Of a DNA stretch of 64,000 nt, positions 46,664 to 56,225 are shown piece by piece. The first letter of the stretch is position 1. Every line of letters starts with the position of its first letter. The position numbers and the translations under genes were made by a program. The notes beneath the pieces are model-generated. The model did not search any database and was not told the DNA's origin. It saw nothing but the letters and a program-made list of their open reading frames with translations. Origin of the DNA: a virus; IMG/VR virus record IMGVR_UViG_3300023243_000009, positions 62,001 to 126,000 of that record; one strand, given 5' to 3'.

Positions 46664-47677
46664 TTATCCTTCACAACTCACACAAAGAGCTTGTCGGGAG
46701 CCTAAGTCACCTTTGATAACTGAATCTGTTCTTAAATAGTAAAGTGTTTTAATGCCTAATTTCCAACTCTCTAAGTGGACTTGATTAATCCATTTAGGTG
46801 AATCATTTACATCAAAACTTAAATTTAGAGATTGAGTTTGATCAATATATCTTTGTCTAATCGCTGCTTGACGTACTAATTCTAATTGATTAATTTCAGG
46901 AAAGGTTAAGAATAATTCTTTTTCATCAGGAGATAGGACATTATCAGGTAATCCTACTACAGACCCATTATCTCTTAACATTTGGTCCCAATATTCTTCT
47001 TGGTTTTCACCTTTACTTTCCAATAATACTTCTAATACTTTATTTTTTCTAATAAAAGTACCTTTAGCACCATTAAAGGTATAGATATTAGCAGGAAGTG
47101 GTTCAATACCTGCAGAGATACCACCGGTTATTACAGAATTAGATACTGTAGGGGCAATTGCCAACAGATGTGTATTTCTCATGCCCGTACCCTTACACCA
47201 TAATGGTTCTCCATATTCTACAGCCAGGTCCCGGGATGCTCTTTCCGCTTTGATTCTAATATCGCTAAAAATATTATGAGTGTGGGCGGTGGATGCTATT
47301 GAATTGAAGGGTAATCCTTTTTGTTGCAAAAACGTATGCCACCCCATTACACCCAAACCTAATGCTCTACCTTTTCGGGCATGGGCATTCGTCCTAGTTA
47401 ATGAATCTATACCATTAGATTTTTCTATAAATTCTTGCATTACACCATCCAAAAACCAGGTAGACATTTCCACAGTATCTGTGTCTTTCCATTCTTCGTA
47501 TTTTGCTAAATTTAAAGATGATAAACAACAAATAAAAGAATGTTCTTCATCTGTAAATAAGGTAATTTCAGAACAGTTATGAACTACAGCACCATTAGCA
47601 TAGAAATTTTTATTGTCCTGTACCGTTATATCATATACCGGTTTTTTATTTGATAATTTCGAAATTTTTAATCCCAT
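46664..47677 (-). CDS. nrdA: NrdA C-terminal part with C-intein
   Basis: 337 aa. Residues 1-34 are a C-intein: KKPVYDITVQDNKNFYANG (block F) and AVVHN before Cys35 (block G, His-Asn, +1 Cys). After splicing the chain continues CSEITLFTDEEHSFICCLSS, where the +1 Cys corresponds to the thiyl-radical Cys of class I NrdA and the FICC Cys to the partner at position 462 in E. coli numbering. The end QALCVSCEG is the thioredoxin-reduced pair. Ribonucleotide reduction requires joining with 48775-49893. Confidence 0.88.
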   Translation of the reverse strand: MGLKISKLSNKKPVYDITVQDNKNFYANGAVVHNCSEITLFTDEEHSFICCLSSLNLAKYEEWKDTDTVEMSTWFLDGVMQEFIEKSNGIDSLTRTNAHARKGRALGLGVMGWHTFLQQKGLPFNSIASTAHTHNIFSDIRIKAERASRDLAVEYGEPLWCKGTGMRNTHLLAIAPTVSNSVITGGISAGIEPLPANIYTFNGAKGTFIRKNKVLEVLLESKGENQEEYWDQMLRDNGSVVGLPDNVLSPDEKELFLTFPEINQLELVRQAAIRQRYIDQTQSLNLSFDVNDSPKWINQVHLESWKLGIKTLYYLRTDSVIKGDLGSRQALCVSCEG

Positions 47678-47688
47678 TTTTTTAATTT

Positions 47689-48333
47689 TTATATTTTATA
47701 TTTCCATTTATACCCATATATTGTGGGTCTTTTTCCTTTGGCACATTCCCCAATAGCGGCTCCTGTTTTTTTATTTAAAGAATGAGCCGCCTTAATTATA
47801 GATTCCCATTCTTTTATAAAATTTAATTCTAAATCATATTGTAATATAGGTTTATTATTTTTACCTAAATTATTTAATCTTGCTTTTTCTCTAGACTCTG
47901 GGGATTGGGTTTTCCCTTTCATTGGGGATATTCTACCTTTATGACCCTTAGATTTACCCTTATGGGCAATTCTTAAATTTTCACAATGCCATTTTGGTTT
48001 TTTTCTACCATATGGGTAACCAACTCCCTTTCTGCTTTTATTGTAAAATAATTCGCTTTCAAAAGCATTATACTGTCCTATGTAATATTCCTCCATTTCT
48101 TTCATTACTTTAGAATTAAGGACATTCTCTAATATTTCTCTTTTAAAATTATCTACACCATATTTTTTTAAAGCTAACTTTAAATAAGTTCCACTCCCTA
48201 AGTATCCATCATTTAAATCTTTACAAGTATGGGAACCTATATATTTTTTCTCATTTACTAAATTAGTTGTTATATAAACTATGAATTTAGGAGTTGGCTT
48301 TTCTTTCGTGATACTTTCTTTTAACATTTTCAT
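47689..48333 (-). CDS. GIY-YIG homing endonuclease inside the split intein
   Basis: 214 aa. GIY-YIG core FIVYITTNLVNEKKYIGSHT and YLGSGTYLKLALKKYG, EMEEYYIGQYN (catalytic Glu), NUMOD3-like KPKWHCENLRIAHKGKSKGH and a C-terminal NUMOD1-like part (FIKEWESIIKAAHSLN, KWKYKI). It lies between the two intein-bearing nrdA halves, 11 bp from the C-terminal one, and probably cuts intein-less nrdA alleles. Confidence 0.88.
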   Translation of the reverse strand: MKMLKESITKEKPTPKFIVYITTNLVNEKKYIGSHTCKDLNDGYLGSGTYLKLALKKYGVDNFKREILENVLNSKVMKEMEEYYIGQYNAFESELFYNKSRKGVGYPYGRKKPKWHCENLRIAHKGKSKGHKGRISPMKGKTQSPESREKARLNNLGKNNKPILQYDLELNFIKEWESIIKAAHSLNKKTGAAIGECAKGKRPTIYGYKWKYKI

Positions 48334-48430
48334 CTACTTTTGTTTTATTTTTCCAATAATAAGTTTTACTATATTCAAGTTGTTTTTGAACACGTTCATC
48401 CTCGGTTTGATATTTTTTTATACGTCCCAT
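48287..48430 (-). CDS. Small basic protein in the intein gap (47 aa)
   Basis: ATG at 48430, TAA at 48287 (MGRIKKYQTEDERVQKQLEY). Ends VKRKYHERKANS. It overlaps the endonuclease start in another frame. Short proteins with a KKYQT.EE start accompany homing endonucleases in other phages as I recall; DNA binding is a guess. Confidence 0.45.
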   Translation of the reverse strand: MGRIKKYQTEDERVQKQLEYSKTYYWKNKTKVDENVKRKYHERKANS

Positions 48431-48464
48431 TATCGTTTATAAATATATAGATCTAAGAAAAAGT

Positions 48465-48794
48465 CTAAGAAAATTTTAATTGTTTTTTTAAGTTTTTTAA
48501 TTCATTTTTGTATAACTTTTTAAAAGTTGGAGTGGTCGATATAAACTCATTTTTATCCGTTAGAATATTATACTCTATTTCCCCAACAATCTGATCATCA
48601 GATACATCTAGAAACCAAACTTTCTGCCATTCCTTTTGTATAAAAATCAATAAATCTTTTTTATTATCAAACATACAAAAATAATCCCCTACCTCCAAAT
48701 TTCTAGTAGATTGATTTTTAGACAACCCCAAAAACATACCTTGAGAAGTTAATATTTTTTCTGTATGATGGTTTTTAGTAAATAAGTTCATCAT
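48465..48794 (-). CDS. Hypothetical protein in the intein gap (109 aa)
   Basis: ATG at 48794, 20 bp inside the end of the N-intein ORF (MMNLFTKNHHTEKILTSQGM). Middle reads LEVGDYFCMFDNKKDLLIFI; alpha/beta. No nuclease motif seen. It may be part of the invading element. Confidence 0.55.
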   Translation of the reverse strand: MMNLFTKNHHTEKILTSQGMFLGLSKNQSTRNLEVGDYFCMFDNKKDLLIFIQKEWQKVWFLDVSDDQIVGEIEYNILTDKNEFISTTPTFKKLYKNELKNLKKQLKFS

Positions 48795-49893
48795 CTTCTA
48801 TTAAATTTTGAGCCTCAATCCAACCTCTATTTTTAGTTAATATTTTATGTTCTGGAGTGCATTGTATTTTAAATCCCGTTACTTCATCCTCAATCTCTAA
48901 TAATTCAGCTTCAGGGTTGGTTACTCCATAATTGGTAATAAGTTTATATTCCTTTTCCAAAGTCTCAAGATTATAACTTAAAACATAAACTTCAGAATGG
49001 GTTTGAAGTAAAAACTCAAGGTCTTGAATTTCTATTTCTTGTTTTTTATCTCCTATTTTAATGTTAATTTTAGTATCCCCAGTAACACATATATTGGTCA
49101 TTGTTACTTCTAGATTATTTAGCATGTAAGCCATTGGATTTTGTTTATTTACATTATCTTTGTACATAATGTAAGGTTCACCTGTTTCCATTCTTGATTT
49201 TAAGACTTTAGCCCAAGTATTTAAAGCTTCAGAATCCCGTGTTTCTAATCTACGCATAAAATGATCATCTACAACAACACATTGGTGTAAATTTAAACAT
49301 TGTCTGTTTGGGTCTCCTTTTGGTCTTCTAATTTCTAAAAATTCATTAATATCCTCGTGATTGATGTCTAAATTAACTGAAGCTGCTCCTCTTCTAACAT
49401 TGCCCTGATTTGTAGCTATAATAGATGAATCGAATATTTTAGCCCAAGGTACAACCCCTTCAGATTTCCCATTTCCCGAGATTTCAGTACCGCGTGGTCT
49501 GATGCGAGATAAGCCAATACCTACCCCACCACCGGAGGCGGTTAATTTCATTAGTTCTGCGTTTGTTAAACCTATTCCACGTATAGAATCGGGTGTATCT
49601 ATACCAAAACATGAAATTGGTAACCCACGGCTTGTTCCCATATTTGATAAAACGGGGGATGCCAGGCCTAACCAACCATTCCACATTATTTTAAAGAATT
49701 TGGATGCTAATTCTGGTTTTTTTAACCTAAAAGCGGAGGCATTTGCTACTCTTTTATATGCTGTTCTTACTGTTTCTCCAGGTAGTAAGTAACCCTTGCT
49801 GATTGTTGCTAATGAGATTTCATCCATGTATTCAGGGTAATCTTTACCTGCAATCCAATTACTATAATCTGCTATTAGTGAATTATTGTCCAT
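48775..49893 (-). CDS. nrdA: NrdA N-terminal part with N-intein
   Basis: 372 aa. NrdA part: residues 1-271, including GLPISCFGIDTPDSIRG (the first redox Cys) and NQGNVRRGAASVNLDINHED. N-intein from Cys at about 272: NICVTGDTKINIKIG (block A), SYNLETLEKEYKLITNYGV, and block B CTPEHKILTKNRGWIEAQNL, ending DDELIY. Class I RNR large subunit, about 570 aa after splicing with 46664-47677, shorter than E. coli NrdA. Confidence 0.88.
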   Translation of the reverse strand: MDNNSLIADYSNWIAGKDYPEYMDEISLATISKGYLLPGETVRTAYKRVANASAFRLKKPELASKFFKIMWNGWLGLASPVLSNMGTSRGLPISCFGIDTPDSIRGIGLTNAELMKLTASGGGVGIGLSRIRPRGTEISGNGKSEGVVPWAKIFDSSIIATNQGNVRRGAASVNLDINHEDINEFLEIRRPKGDPNRQCLNLHQCVVVDDHFMRRLETRDSEALNTWAKVLKSRMETGEPYIMYKDNVNKQNPMAYMLNNLEVTMTNICVTGDTKINIKIGDKKQEIEIQDLEFLLQTHSEVYVLSYNLETLEKEYKLITNYGVTNPEAELLEIEDEVTGFKIQCTPEHKILTKNRGWIEAQNLIEDDELIY

Positions 49894-49910
49894 TTTTTTG
49901 TTTTAGTTTA

Positions 49911-50900
49911 TTAAAATAAGTCGTTTACATCCCAATTCTGTACTCCTTTTGAATAATTAGTTACCCTTACGGCGAAGAAATCGGAGTGCTGTTTTCCAGC
50001 AGATAAACTATCAAACCATTTCATTCTTTTAATAGAAGCTGCATCTATACCATTTACAATAGAATCATATCCTAAATCTTGCATTTTAGTATTAACTCTA
50101 TATTTGATAAAAGATACTAAATCGTATTTTGAGCATCCCTCTAAATCTCCCATTGCATATACTTTGTCAATGAAGCCTAATTCAAGTTTTAAAGATAATT
50201 TAGCTGCTTCTTCAATTTCAATTCTTAATTCAGGGGTATTTAGGTCAGGGTTTTCTACCATTAATTGTCTAAATAACCAACATCCTGCTTCTGAGTGTAA
50301 TGATTCATCTCTGATGCTCCATTCTACAATTTGTCCTACTCCTTTTAATTTATTTTGTAATTTAAAAGATAATAAAATAGCAAAGGATGAAAATAAATTA
50401 ACACCCTCGGTAAATGCAGAGAAGATTGCTAAGGATTTTGCTCGGGCAGACCAATCTGGTTCCCCATTATGTGAATCTCTCACATCCATTAAAGCTTGAA
50501 TTTTTGCCATTGTAGCTTCATCTTCTAAAAATTCAGAAAAATTATCTAAACCTAATTCTTCATTTAATAGAGAATAGGCTTCAGCATGTATAGTTTCAAA
50601 TGCCCCGAATGTAACCGCCATTTTAATAATCTCGGGTTTTCTGAACCAAGAGGTAACTAAATTGGTCCAATAATCATTTACTACAGTTTCAGTTTGTGCA
50701 AATCCTTTTAGGATTGAACCTACAATATTTTTTTCATTTACTGTTAAATTTTGTTTCCAATCATTTACATCTGACATCATGGGAACTTCTGTGTGGAGCC
50801 AATGTGCTTGGTGTTGTTTTAACCAATAATCGTGGGCTTCAGGGTATTCGAATGGCTTGTAAACTATTCTTTCTTCTTTAATGTCTCTTTTTTTACTCAT
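49911..50900 (-). CDS. nrdB: Ribonucleotide reductase small subunit (NrdB)
   Basis: 329 aa. FGAFETIHAEAYSLLNEELG and DESLHSEAGCWLFRQLM are the ExxH metal sites of class I small subunits; KGFAQTETVVNDYWTNLVTS holds the first Glu. It makes the radical for NrdA. Full length, no insertion. Confidence 0.93.
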   Translation of the reverse strand: MSKKRDIKEERIVYKPFEYPEAHDYWLKQHQAHWLHTEVPMMSDVNDWKQNLTVNEKNIVGSILKGFAQTETVVNDYWTNLVTSWFRKPEIIKMAVTFGAFETIHAEAYSLLNEELGLDNFSEFLEDEATMAKIQALMDVRDSHNGEPDWSARAKSLAIFSAFTEGVNLFSSFAILLSFKLQNKLKGVGQIVEWSIRDESLHSEAGCWLFRQLMVENPDLNTPELRIEIEEAAKLSLKLELGFIDKVYAMGDLEGCSKYDLVSFIKYRVNTKMQDLGYDSIVNGIDAASIKRMKWFDSLSAGKQHSDFFAVRVTNYSKGVQNWDVNDLF

Positions 50901-50914
50901 GATTTAATAATTAA

Positions 50915-52291
50915 TTATTCGTTACCTAATTCAAAAAACCTTTCTCTTAATAATTGTTTATCTGTAGCATTTACACCCGTATCAAACTTATTTGATTGGT
51001 GGGCAGGGGTTAAATGCTCGTCCCCATTACTCGTATCTTGGTAATCGTATACTTCAAAATGTCCAGTTGAAGTGTTAGCATTTACACCAAATGTAAGACC
51101 GTCAATACCATATCTATTTTTCATTATATGGAATCTTCCGGTATTGTTAACTTTATCTTCTTTTTTACGTGAAAGAGACATACAGAAATCAGTAATCATA
51201 ATCTTATCATAAGACCCGGCTGCTTTATCCCCTTCAATAATATCATCTTTTGCACCTGCACGATTAACTTGAGAAACTGACCAAATAGGTATATTTAACT
51301 GTTTTGCTAATCCCTTAGTGCTTGTATAAATATCATCAATTTCATCTTTACGCTCACGGTTGGTTTTTCTTGATGCAAGAAGATCTACATAATCTATAAT
51401 AATCATATCAGGTTTTATCCCTAAGCTAATACACTTAGATATATGAGATTCAATGGTTGATACTGTTGCTCTACCTGTAGGGTATTCCTTTACAATCAAA
51501 CTTCCAGGTAATTGAGGTAGAATTTCTTCTACTTTATCACGGTGGGAGTCTATTTTATCAACTGGTATTTTGGTGAAAAAAGCATCGTATCTTTTAGCTA
51601 CATATTCTTCACCTAATTCTAGAGTATAATGTAAAACATTATACCCCAATTTAACAGCATACCCTCCTAATGCTACTAATGACCAGGATTTACCACCCCC
51701 AGGATTACCAAATATAAGACCGAAATCACCATTACCTAAACCTCCCTGTAGGATAGTATTTACGCGTTCCCAAGGAGTAGGAACAGTAGTTCTTGAATTT
51801 TCTCTATAACGAGATTCAATGTCTTTAACATATTCATGCCCCAAATTTTTATCTTGCCCCGATTTTAAAGCACTATCAATCAAAAAACGAATCCCATCAT
51901 AATCCCCGGCTTGTAACATATCAACCGAAGACATTAATGCCTTTTTCAATTGTTGGTTTTTACAAAAATTAGTAAATTCTTCTTGAACATATTCTAAATC
52001 ATCATCAGAAGAAATATAGGCTTGTTTAAGTTGCTCTCTAATTGAAATTTGTAAAACCTCGTTGTCTACTTTTTGTAATTCTACTTTTAAAATATCTAAT
52101 GAGGGTGTTGTGTGGTATTTTTGGTAATATTTTAAAATTTCTCTAATAATCCACTTCATTGCACTATTCTCAAAATCATCTTCCGAAATAATATCGTGGA
52201 TGTTAATTAGAAATTCTTTATGACTTAATAAAGATGATAACACTTTTATTTGGAAGTCATTTCCATACTGGTTTACTGAGGAAAGGGTCAT
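50915..52291 (-). CDS. 41: Replicative helicase (gp41/DnaB-like)
   Basis: 458 aa, close to T4 gp41 (475). N-terminal DnaB-like domain, Walker A GNPGGGKS at 195-202, Walker B MIIIDYVDLLAS, and SVSQVNRAGAKDD. Last residues HLTPAHQSNKFD are flexible. Unwinds DNA ahead of the split gp43. Located upstream of nrdB. Confidence 0.92.
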   Translation of the reverse strand: MTLSSVNQYGNDFQIKVLSSLLSHKEFLINIHDIISEDDFENSAMKWIIREILKYYQKYHTTPSLDILKVELQKVDNEVLQISIREQLKQAYISSDDDLEYVQEEFTNFCKNQQLKKALMSSVDMLQAGDYDGIRFLIDSALKSGQDKNLGHEYVKDIESRYRENSRTTVPTPWERVNTILQGGLGNGDFGLIFGNPGGGKSWSLVALGGYAVKLGYNVLHYTLELGEEYVAKRYDAFFTKIPVDKIDSHRDKVEEILPQLPGSLIVKEYPTGRATVSTIESHISKCISLGIKPDMIIIDYVDLLASRKTNRERKDEIDDIYTSTKGLAKQLNIPIWSVSQVNRAGAKDDIIEGDKAAGSYDKIMITDFCMSLSRKKEDKVNNTGRFHIMKNRYGIDGLTFGVNANTSTGHFEVYDYQDTSNGDEHLTPAHQSNKFDTGVNATDKQLLRERFFELGNE

Positions 52292-52320
52292 TTATATAAC
52301 TTTTATTTTTAATATTAATA

Positions 52321-53358
52321 CTAATTGTATTTAGTAAAGGGGGTAAAGATTTCTTTTAACCATATGTCTAAATTTCTAATCATACCCCCAAGTTTATCTT
52401 CATTATAAAACTGAATAAACATTTCGGGATAGAAATCAGGTAAGTCATTTTTAATTAAAGTGTCGATGTGTGCTTTACCCCTATCATCTATCATAGGATT
52501 ACTTAGATCCATTACCTTGTAATTAATCTCTATTCTACTTCTTTCTTGAAGTATACGTGAATATACAATATGTTCTTTAAATTTTCCGGCTGATATCTCA
52601 AATATATTTTCTAAAGTTAATTCTTGGGTTTTTAATTCCGGGAATTTTTTAAATAAACCTTTAGCTCCTAAACCCTTGATACCTTGGATATTATCGGATG
52701 AATCTCCTAATAATGTTTTCATTAAAATAAAATTTGAAGGTAAAAGCCCAAATTTCTCCTCTACCACCTTTGGAGTATAATATTCTTTTTCCATAGGTCG
52801 GTACACAATAATTTTATCCGTAACTAACTGAAGGAAATCTTTATCAGAGGATACAATAAAGCAAGTAGAATTAAATTTTTCTACCAACTTTTCGGATAAT
52901 ACCGCTATGATATCATCTGCTTCTACTTTATCAAGTATAGTAGTTTTAACAGGTAATAGTTTTAGGTATTGAATAATCCTTACAATTTGATCGATTTTAG
53001 AATCATGTTCATCTTCTAGATTGTCAAATGCCTCCCAATTAGTAATACGTTGTAAATTTCTAGTTCCCTTATATTCAGAGATTAGATTTTTTCTACTCGA
53101 GGATGAACCCGCGCCATCAAACACCACATACACAGATGTGGGGTTTGTTTGACGGATCATAGCTCCTAATGAACGAAAAAAACCACCTAGTCCCCCAACA
53201 TGCACCCCATCGGGGTTAACCATATTCATCATAGCAAAATTTCTAAAAAATAGGTTTAACCCATCTAATATTAAAACTCTATCATGTCTTTTTAATTGAG
53301 GCTCTTCCCCTTGTTCCTGGATATTATCCAGGAGACTAAATAATTCTTTGTTGTTCAT
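52321..53358 (-). CDS. rnh: RNase H / 5'-3' exonuclease (T4 Rnh-like)
   Basis: 345 aa FEN-type nuclease. LILDGLNLFFRNF, YVVFDGAGSSSSRK, KVEADDIIAVLS, VSSDKDFLQLV and LGDSSDNIQGIKGLGAKG provide the acidic metal ligands and H3TH loop. It removes RNA primers, as T4 Rnh (305 aa) does. Confidence 0.9.
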   Translation of the reverse strand: MNNKELFSLLDNIQEQGEEPQLKRHDRVLILDGLNLFFRNFAMMNMVNPDGVHVGGLGGFFRSLGAMIRQTNPTSVYVVFDGAGSSSSRKNLISEYKGTRNLQRITNWEAFDNLEDEHDSKIDQIVRIIQYLKLLPVKTTILDKVEADDIIAVLSEKLVEKFNSTCFIVSSDKDFLQLVTDKIIVYRPMEKEYYTPKVVEEKFGLLPSNFILMKTLLGDSSDNIQGIKGLGAKGLFKKFPELKTQELTLENIFEISAGKFKEHIVYSRILQERSRIEINYKVMDLSNPMIDDRGKAHIDTLIKNDLPDFYPEMFIQFYNEDKLGGMIRNLDIWLKEIFTPFTKYN

Positions 53359-53361
53359 ATT

Positions 53362-54441
53362 TTATTCTGGTTCTACTTCAAAATGGGACATACCTTGGCT
53401 TTCATCTCCTTCTTCAACAACCTGGAAGTCATCTCCACCTAAAAATTTACTCCATTCTTGAGAATATTTGGCTTTATATGCTTTCAGTTCCTTCTCATCA
53501 TCATTAATGAACCCATGAGGAGTCATAATAATTTTACCTCTAGTAGTTACACCGTTAACGTGGTTTTTATCAATTTGTAAATTAGTACGTTTAGCAAATT
53601 CAACCTGTTTCCCATCTTTAATTGCTTTGATTTTAGAGGTCCCGGCATTAGATATATTTCCAAATGTAACTACGAATGTTGCATCGTACCACATAGCCAT
53701 ACCCCCTTTATTCATCATCTTAGGTTGACCCATAGGTGATTCAGCTTTAGCAGTCCAGACTTTATTGATACAGCACAAAGTATTGGTATAAGGTGCTGAT
53801 TCTTTACGAGACAATACAATACTTTGATTAACTGTATTACCAAATTGTGTTGACATTGCACCTGCATTCCATTCATTGTTATTTTTCAATTTTTCAACTG
53901 ACATAGCACAAGGAATAGAACCAATTGAGTCCCAAAAGAAACATAAATCATAAGGTAAATTACCTTTTTTCTGCTCATTTGTTAAATCCATAATAAAGGC
54001 AGCTACATCTTCTATAGTATGAACTGTCTCTCTATCAACGTAGATAAAATTACCATCATAGTCAAGAACTTCACCTGTATCCTTATCTTTAATAATATTA
54101 ACTTCTAGCCCCATTTGTGAAGCGTGTTCCCAATTCCATTTCATTTCCGTAATGATGAAGACGGGTAATACCCCCATTTTCTGTGCTGATACGGCTGCTT
54201 CAAGCAAAGCAGTTGTTTTACCAGTATCAGAATGTCCTCTAAGTAATGAAATGTGTCCCATAGGTATACCAGGTATTCCAGCGATTTCTTGAAAAGCAGG
54301 GGATAATGGTATCCATTTTTGATCCTTAAATTTGATGTTTTTATCTAATCCCTTCTTGCTTTTAAATTTATTTAAATCAAATTTACTTTGTATTTCAGCG
54401 GACACTGCCGCTGAAAGGGATTTAGGTGGTCTTTTTGCCAT
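53362..54441 (-). CDS. uvsX: Recombinase UvsX (RecA family)
   Basis: 359 aa. Walker A GHSDTGKT at 69-76, PVFIITEMKWNWEHASQMGL and FFWDSIGSIPCA, then GAMSTQFGNTVNQSIVLSRK. The end is acidic. Strand exchange for recombination-dependent replication. Four bases separate it from the gp32 gene. Confidence 0.92.
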   Translation of the reverse strand: MAKRPPKSLSAAVSAEIQSKFDLNKFKSKKGLDKNIKFKDQKWIPLSPAFQEIAGIPGIPMGHISLLRGHSDTGKTTALLEAAVSAQKMGVLPVFIITEMKWNWEHASQMGLEVNIIKDKDTGEVLDYDGNFIYVDRETVHTIEDVAAFIMDLTNEQKKGNLPYDLCFFWDSIGSIPCAMSVEKLKNNNEWNAGAMSTQFGNTVNQSIVLSRKESAPYTNTLCCINKVWTAKAESPMGQPKMMNKGGMAMWYDATFVVTFGNISNAGTSKIKAIKDGKQVEFAKRTNLQIDKNHVNGVTTRGKIIMTPHGFINDDEKELKAYKAKYSQEWSKFLGGDDFQVVEEGDESQGMSHFEVEPE

Positions 54442-54444
54442 ATA

Positions 54445-55281
54445 TTAAAAAGGTAGATCATCTGTTTCTAAAGTTGGATCTCCAAATAAAGTATCAAATT
54501 GGTTTCCTTTAGATTGTTTAACTCTTGGTGTTGATGTATTTAATGAAAAATCAGTTTTATTAGACTCAAACCCTACTGATGGTTCTGAGATTATATCACC
54601 TTCCCTGTTTGCGTCTTCGGGTGATAACCATTTTTCAAGGGCAGATTTCATCTCTTCAAATGAATATTTCTTAAATAAATCTTCAGGGTTTGGTTGGTCT
54701 TTCATCCAAGTTTCAACTTCTTCTTTATTTTCACTTAATGGTGTTGATTTTAATCTAACACGAACCGATGATTTATTATAAGCGGTACCTGTAGATTCTG
54801 GTCCTACTGTCTCCACTGTTAAATCTCTCCCATTTACAATGTCAGTATAATCTCCAATTTCATCATCCACCGCAAGGGCTAATAATTCTTCATATACTTG
54901 TTTTCCAAACTGCCACAATCTAGCACCTTTATCTTCTTCACCTCTAACTACTACAGGGATAAAAATACGGTTTTTAGGGTCTAATTTTTTAGCAAGTAAA
55001 TAATTTTCCTTGTTATACTCTTCTCTAAGTTTTTGTGCAAACAATGCAATTGGGTCCTTCTCACCAAAATTTAAGGGTGAAACCATAACCTTATTAGTAA
55101 TACCATAGTAGAATTTTAATTCCTTAAATGGGTTTTTAGGGTTAAAAACAGAGGGTACAATTCTAATTTGGTGCTTTCCTACTTTAGGTGACCAAAAAAT
55201 GGTAGTGTAATCTGTTTTTAAATTTGAGGTTTGTTTTTGTTGAAGACCTTCTAACTTCTTTTTCAATACTGATAAATCCAT
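54445..55281 (-). CDS. 32: Single-stranded DNA-binding protein (gp32-like)
   Basis: 278 aa (T4 gp32, 301). Basic N-terminus MDLSVLKKKLEGLQQKQTSN (cooperativity domain), core YTTIFWSPKVGKHQIRIVPS, and an acidic tail ending DPTLETDDLPF. The zinc Cys-His set of T4 gp32 is not evident in the core. Promoter module 38 nt upstream. Confidence 0.88.
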   Translation of the reverse strand: MDLSVLKKKLEGLQQKQTSNLKTDYTTIFWSPKVGKHQIRIVPSVFNPKNPFKELKFYYGITNKVMVSPLNFGEKDPIALFAQKLREEYNKENYLLAKKLDPKNRIFIPVVVRGEEDKGARLWQFGKQVYEELLALAVDDEIGDYTDIVNGRDLTVETVGPESTGTAYNKSSVRVRLKSTPLSENKEEVETWMKDQPNPEDLFKKYSFEEMKSALEKWLSPEDANREGDIISEPSVGFESNKTDFSLNTSTPRVKQSKGNQFDTLFGDPTLETDDLPF

Positions 55282-55318
55282 AACTTTACTTTTATTTGAT
55301 AACTGTTTGTAATAATTA

Positions 55319-55343
55319 AATATATGAAACCCCTTCCGGGGTT
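55319..55343 (-). terminator. Terminator fused to promoter-like motif
   Basis: AACCCC / GGGGTT stem followed directly by TCATATATT on the minus strand, the recurrent motif, upstream of gp32. Confidence 0.65.
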
Positions 55344-55365
55344 CCTAATTTGTTTTGTTTTTTCT

Positions 55366-55704
55366 TTAGACGTTGTATGATATAGCATAAAGTGTTTTTC
55401 CTCCTACTTCCAAAGTGAAATTATATGCATCACCAAAAATATCTTCTACTTTGCTTTTATCAAAAGAGAAATCTAAACCTGCTTCACCAAATCCTGCTAT
55501 TGCATTGTCTAGTTCACCTTCACTATCTCCACCTACTTCAATTTCCATCCCATTATACTCTTCTTTATCATCTTCATCAAATCGAAGCTCTTGGGCTAAC
55601 TTACCTATAAATTCTGCTTTATTTTGTTTAAGGAAGGAAAGGATGTTATCTTCTCTAATTTCTCCTTCTGCTAAGTATTTTCTAAATGTGTTTAATTCTT
55701 TCAT
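55366..55704 (-). CDS. Hypothetical acidic protein (112 aa)
   Basis: Begins MKELNTFRKYLAEGEIREDN, continues DKEEYNGMEIEVGGDSEGEL and ends GGKTLYAISYNV. The start FRKYLAEG resembles conserved phage proteins with a tail-linked or unknown role. The ATG abuts the stop of the next gene upstream. Confidence 0.6.
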   Translation of the reverse strand: MKELNTFRKYLAEGEIREDNILSFLKQNKAEFIGKLAQELRFDEDDKEEYNGMEIEVGGDSEGELDNAIAGFGEAGLDFSFDKSKVEDIFGDAYNFTLEVGGKTLYAISYNV

Positions 55705-56180
55705 TATAACTCTATTATTTTATGTATTTTAGTATTCAATTGTGCCAACTCGTTGTTTTGAGTAAGTAATATACAATTTTTATAGTGTTTCCACTCAATT
55801 CTATATCTAGGATCTACCACACCACCATTCAAACTCTTAATCAATTGATTTAAAGCATTTATAGTATATAAGGTATTAGAATCCTTTTTCCTATGCACTA
55901 GAATAGTATTATCTGGGATGGTATTAACATTCCCTTGATCTACATTGTATGTAACTACATATTCGTCTTTATCTTCAATGGCAAGTACAAATATCTTATT
56001 GTACATTATGTCATATTTAGATTTTATATCTTCTATTAACTTATCTAATTCCTCGGTATTAGTAAAAGTTGCAAATAATTTATTGTTCAAATCACCAACA
56101 TTTTTCAATTCGGTTATAATATCATAACTCGAATTATACATATATGGGGATTTATCTAAAGTTGTAACTGCTTCCTTCAT
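55704..56180 (-). CDS. Hypothetical protein (158 aa)
   Basis: Begins MKEAVTTLDKSPYMYNSSYD; alpha/beta, with YNKIFVLAIEDKDEYVVTYN and KSLNGGVVDPRYRIEWKHYK. No domain recognised. Shares one base with the 112-aa gene. Confidence 0.6.
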   Translation of the reverse strand: MKEAVTTLDKSPYMYNSSYDIITELKNVGDLNNKLFATFTNTEELDKLIEDIKSKYDIMYNKIFVLAIEDKDEYVVTYNVDQGNVNTIPDNTILVHRKKDSNTLYTINALNQLIKSLNGGVVDPRYRIEWKHYKNCILLTQNNELAQLNTKIHKIIEL

Positions 56181-56225
56181 TTTCCTTTACTTTTAATTTA
56201 TAATTTATATGTAAATATACAACCC

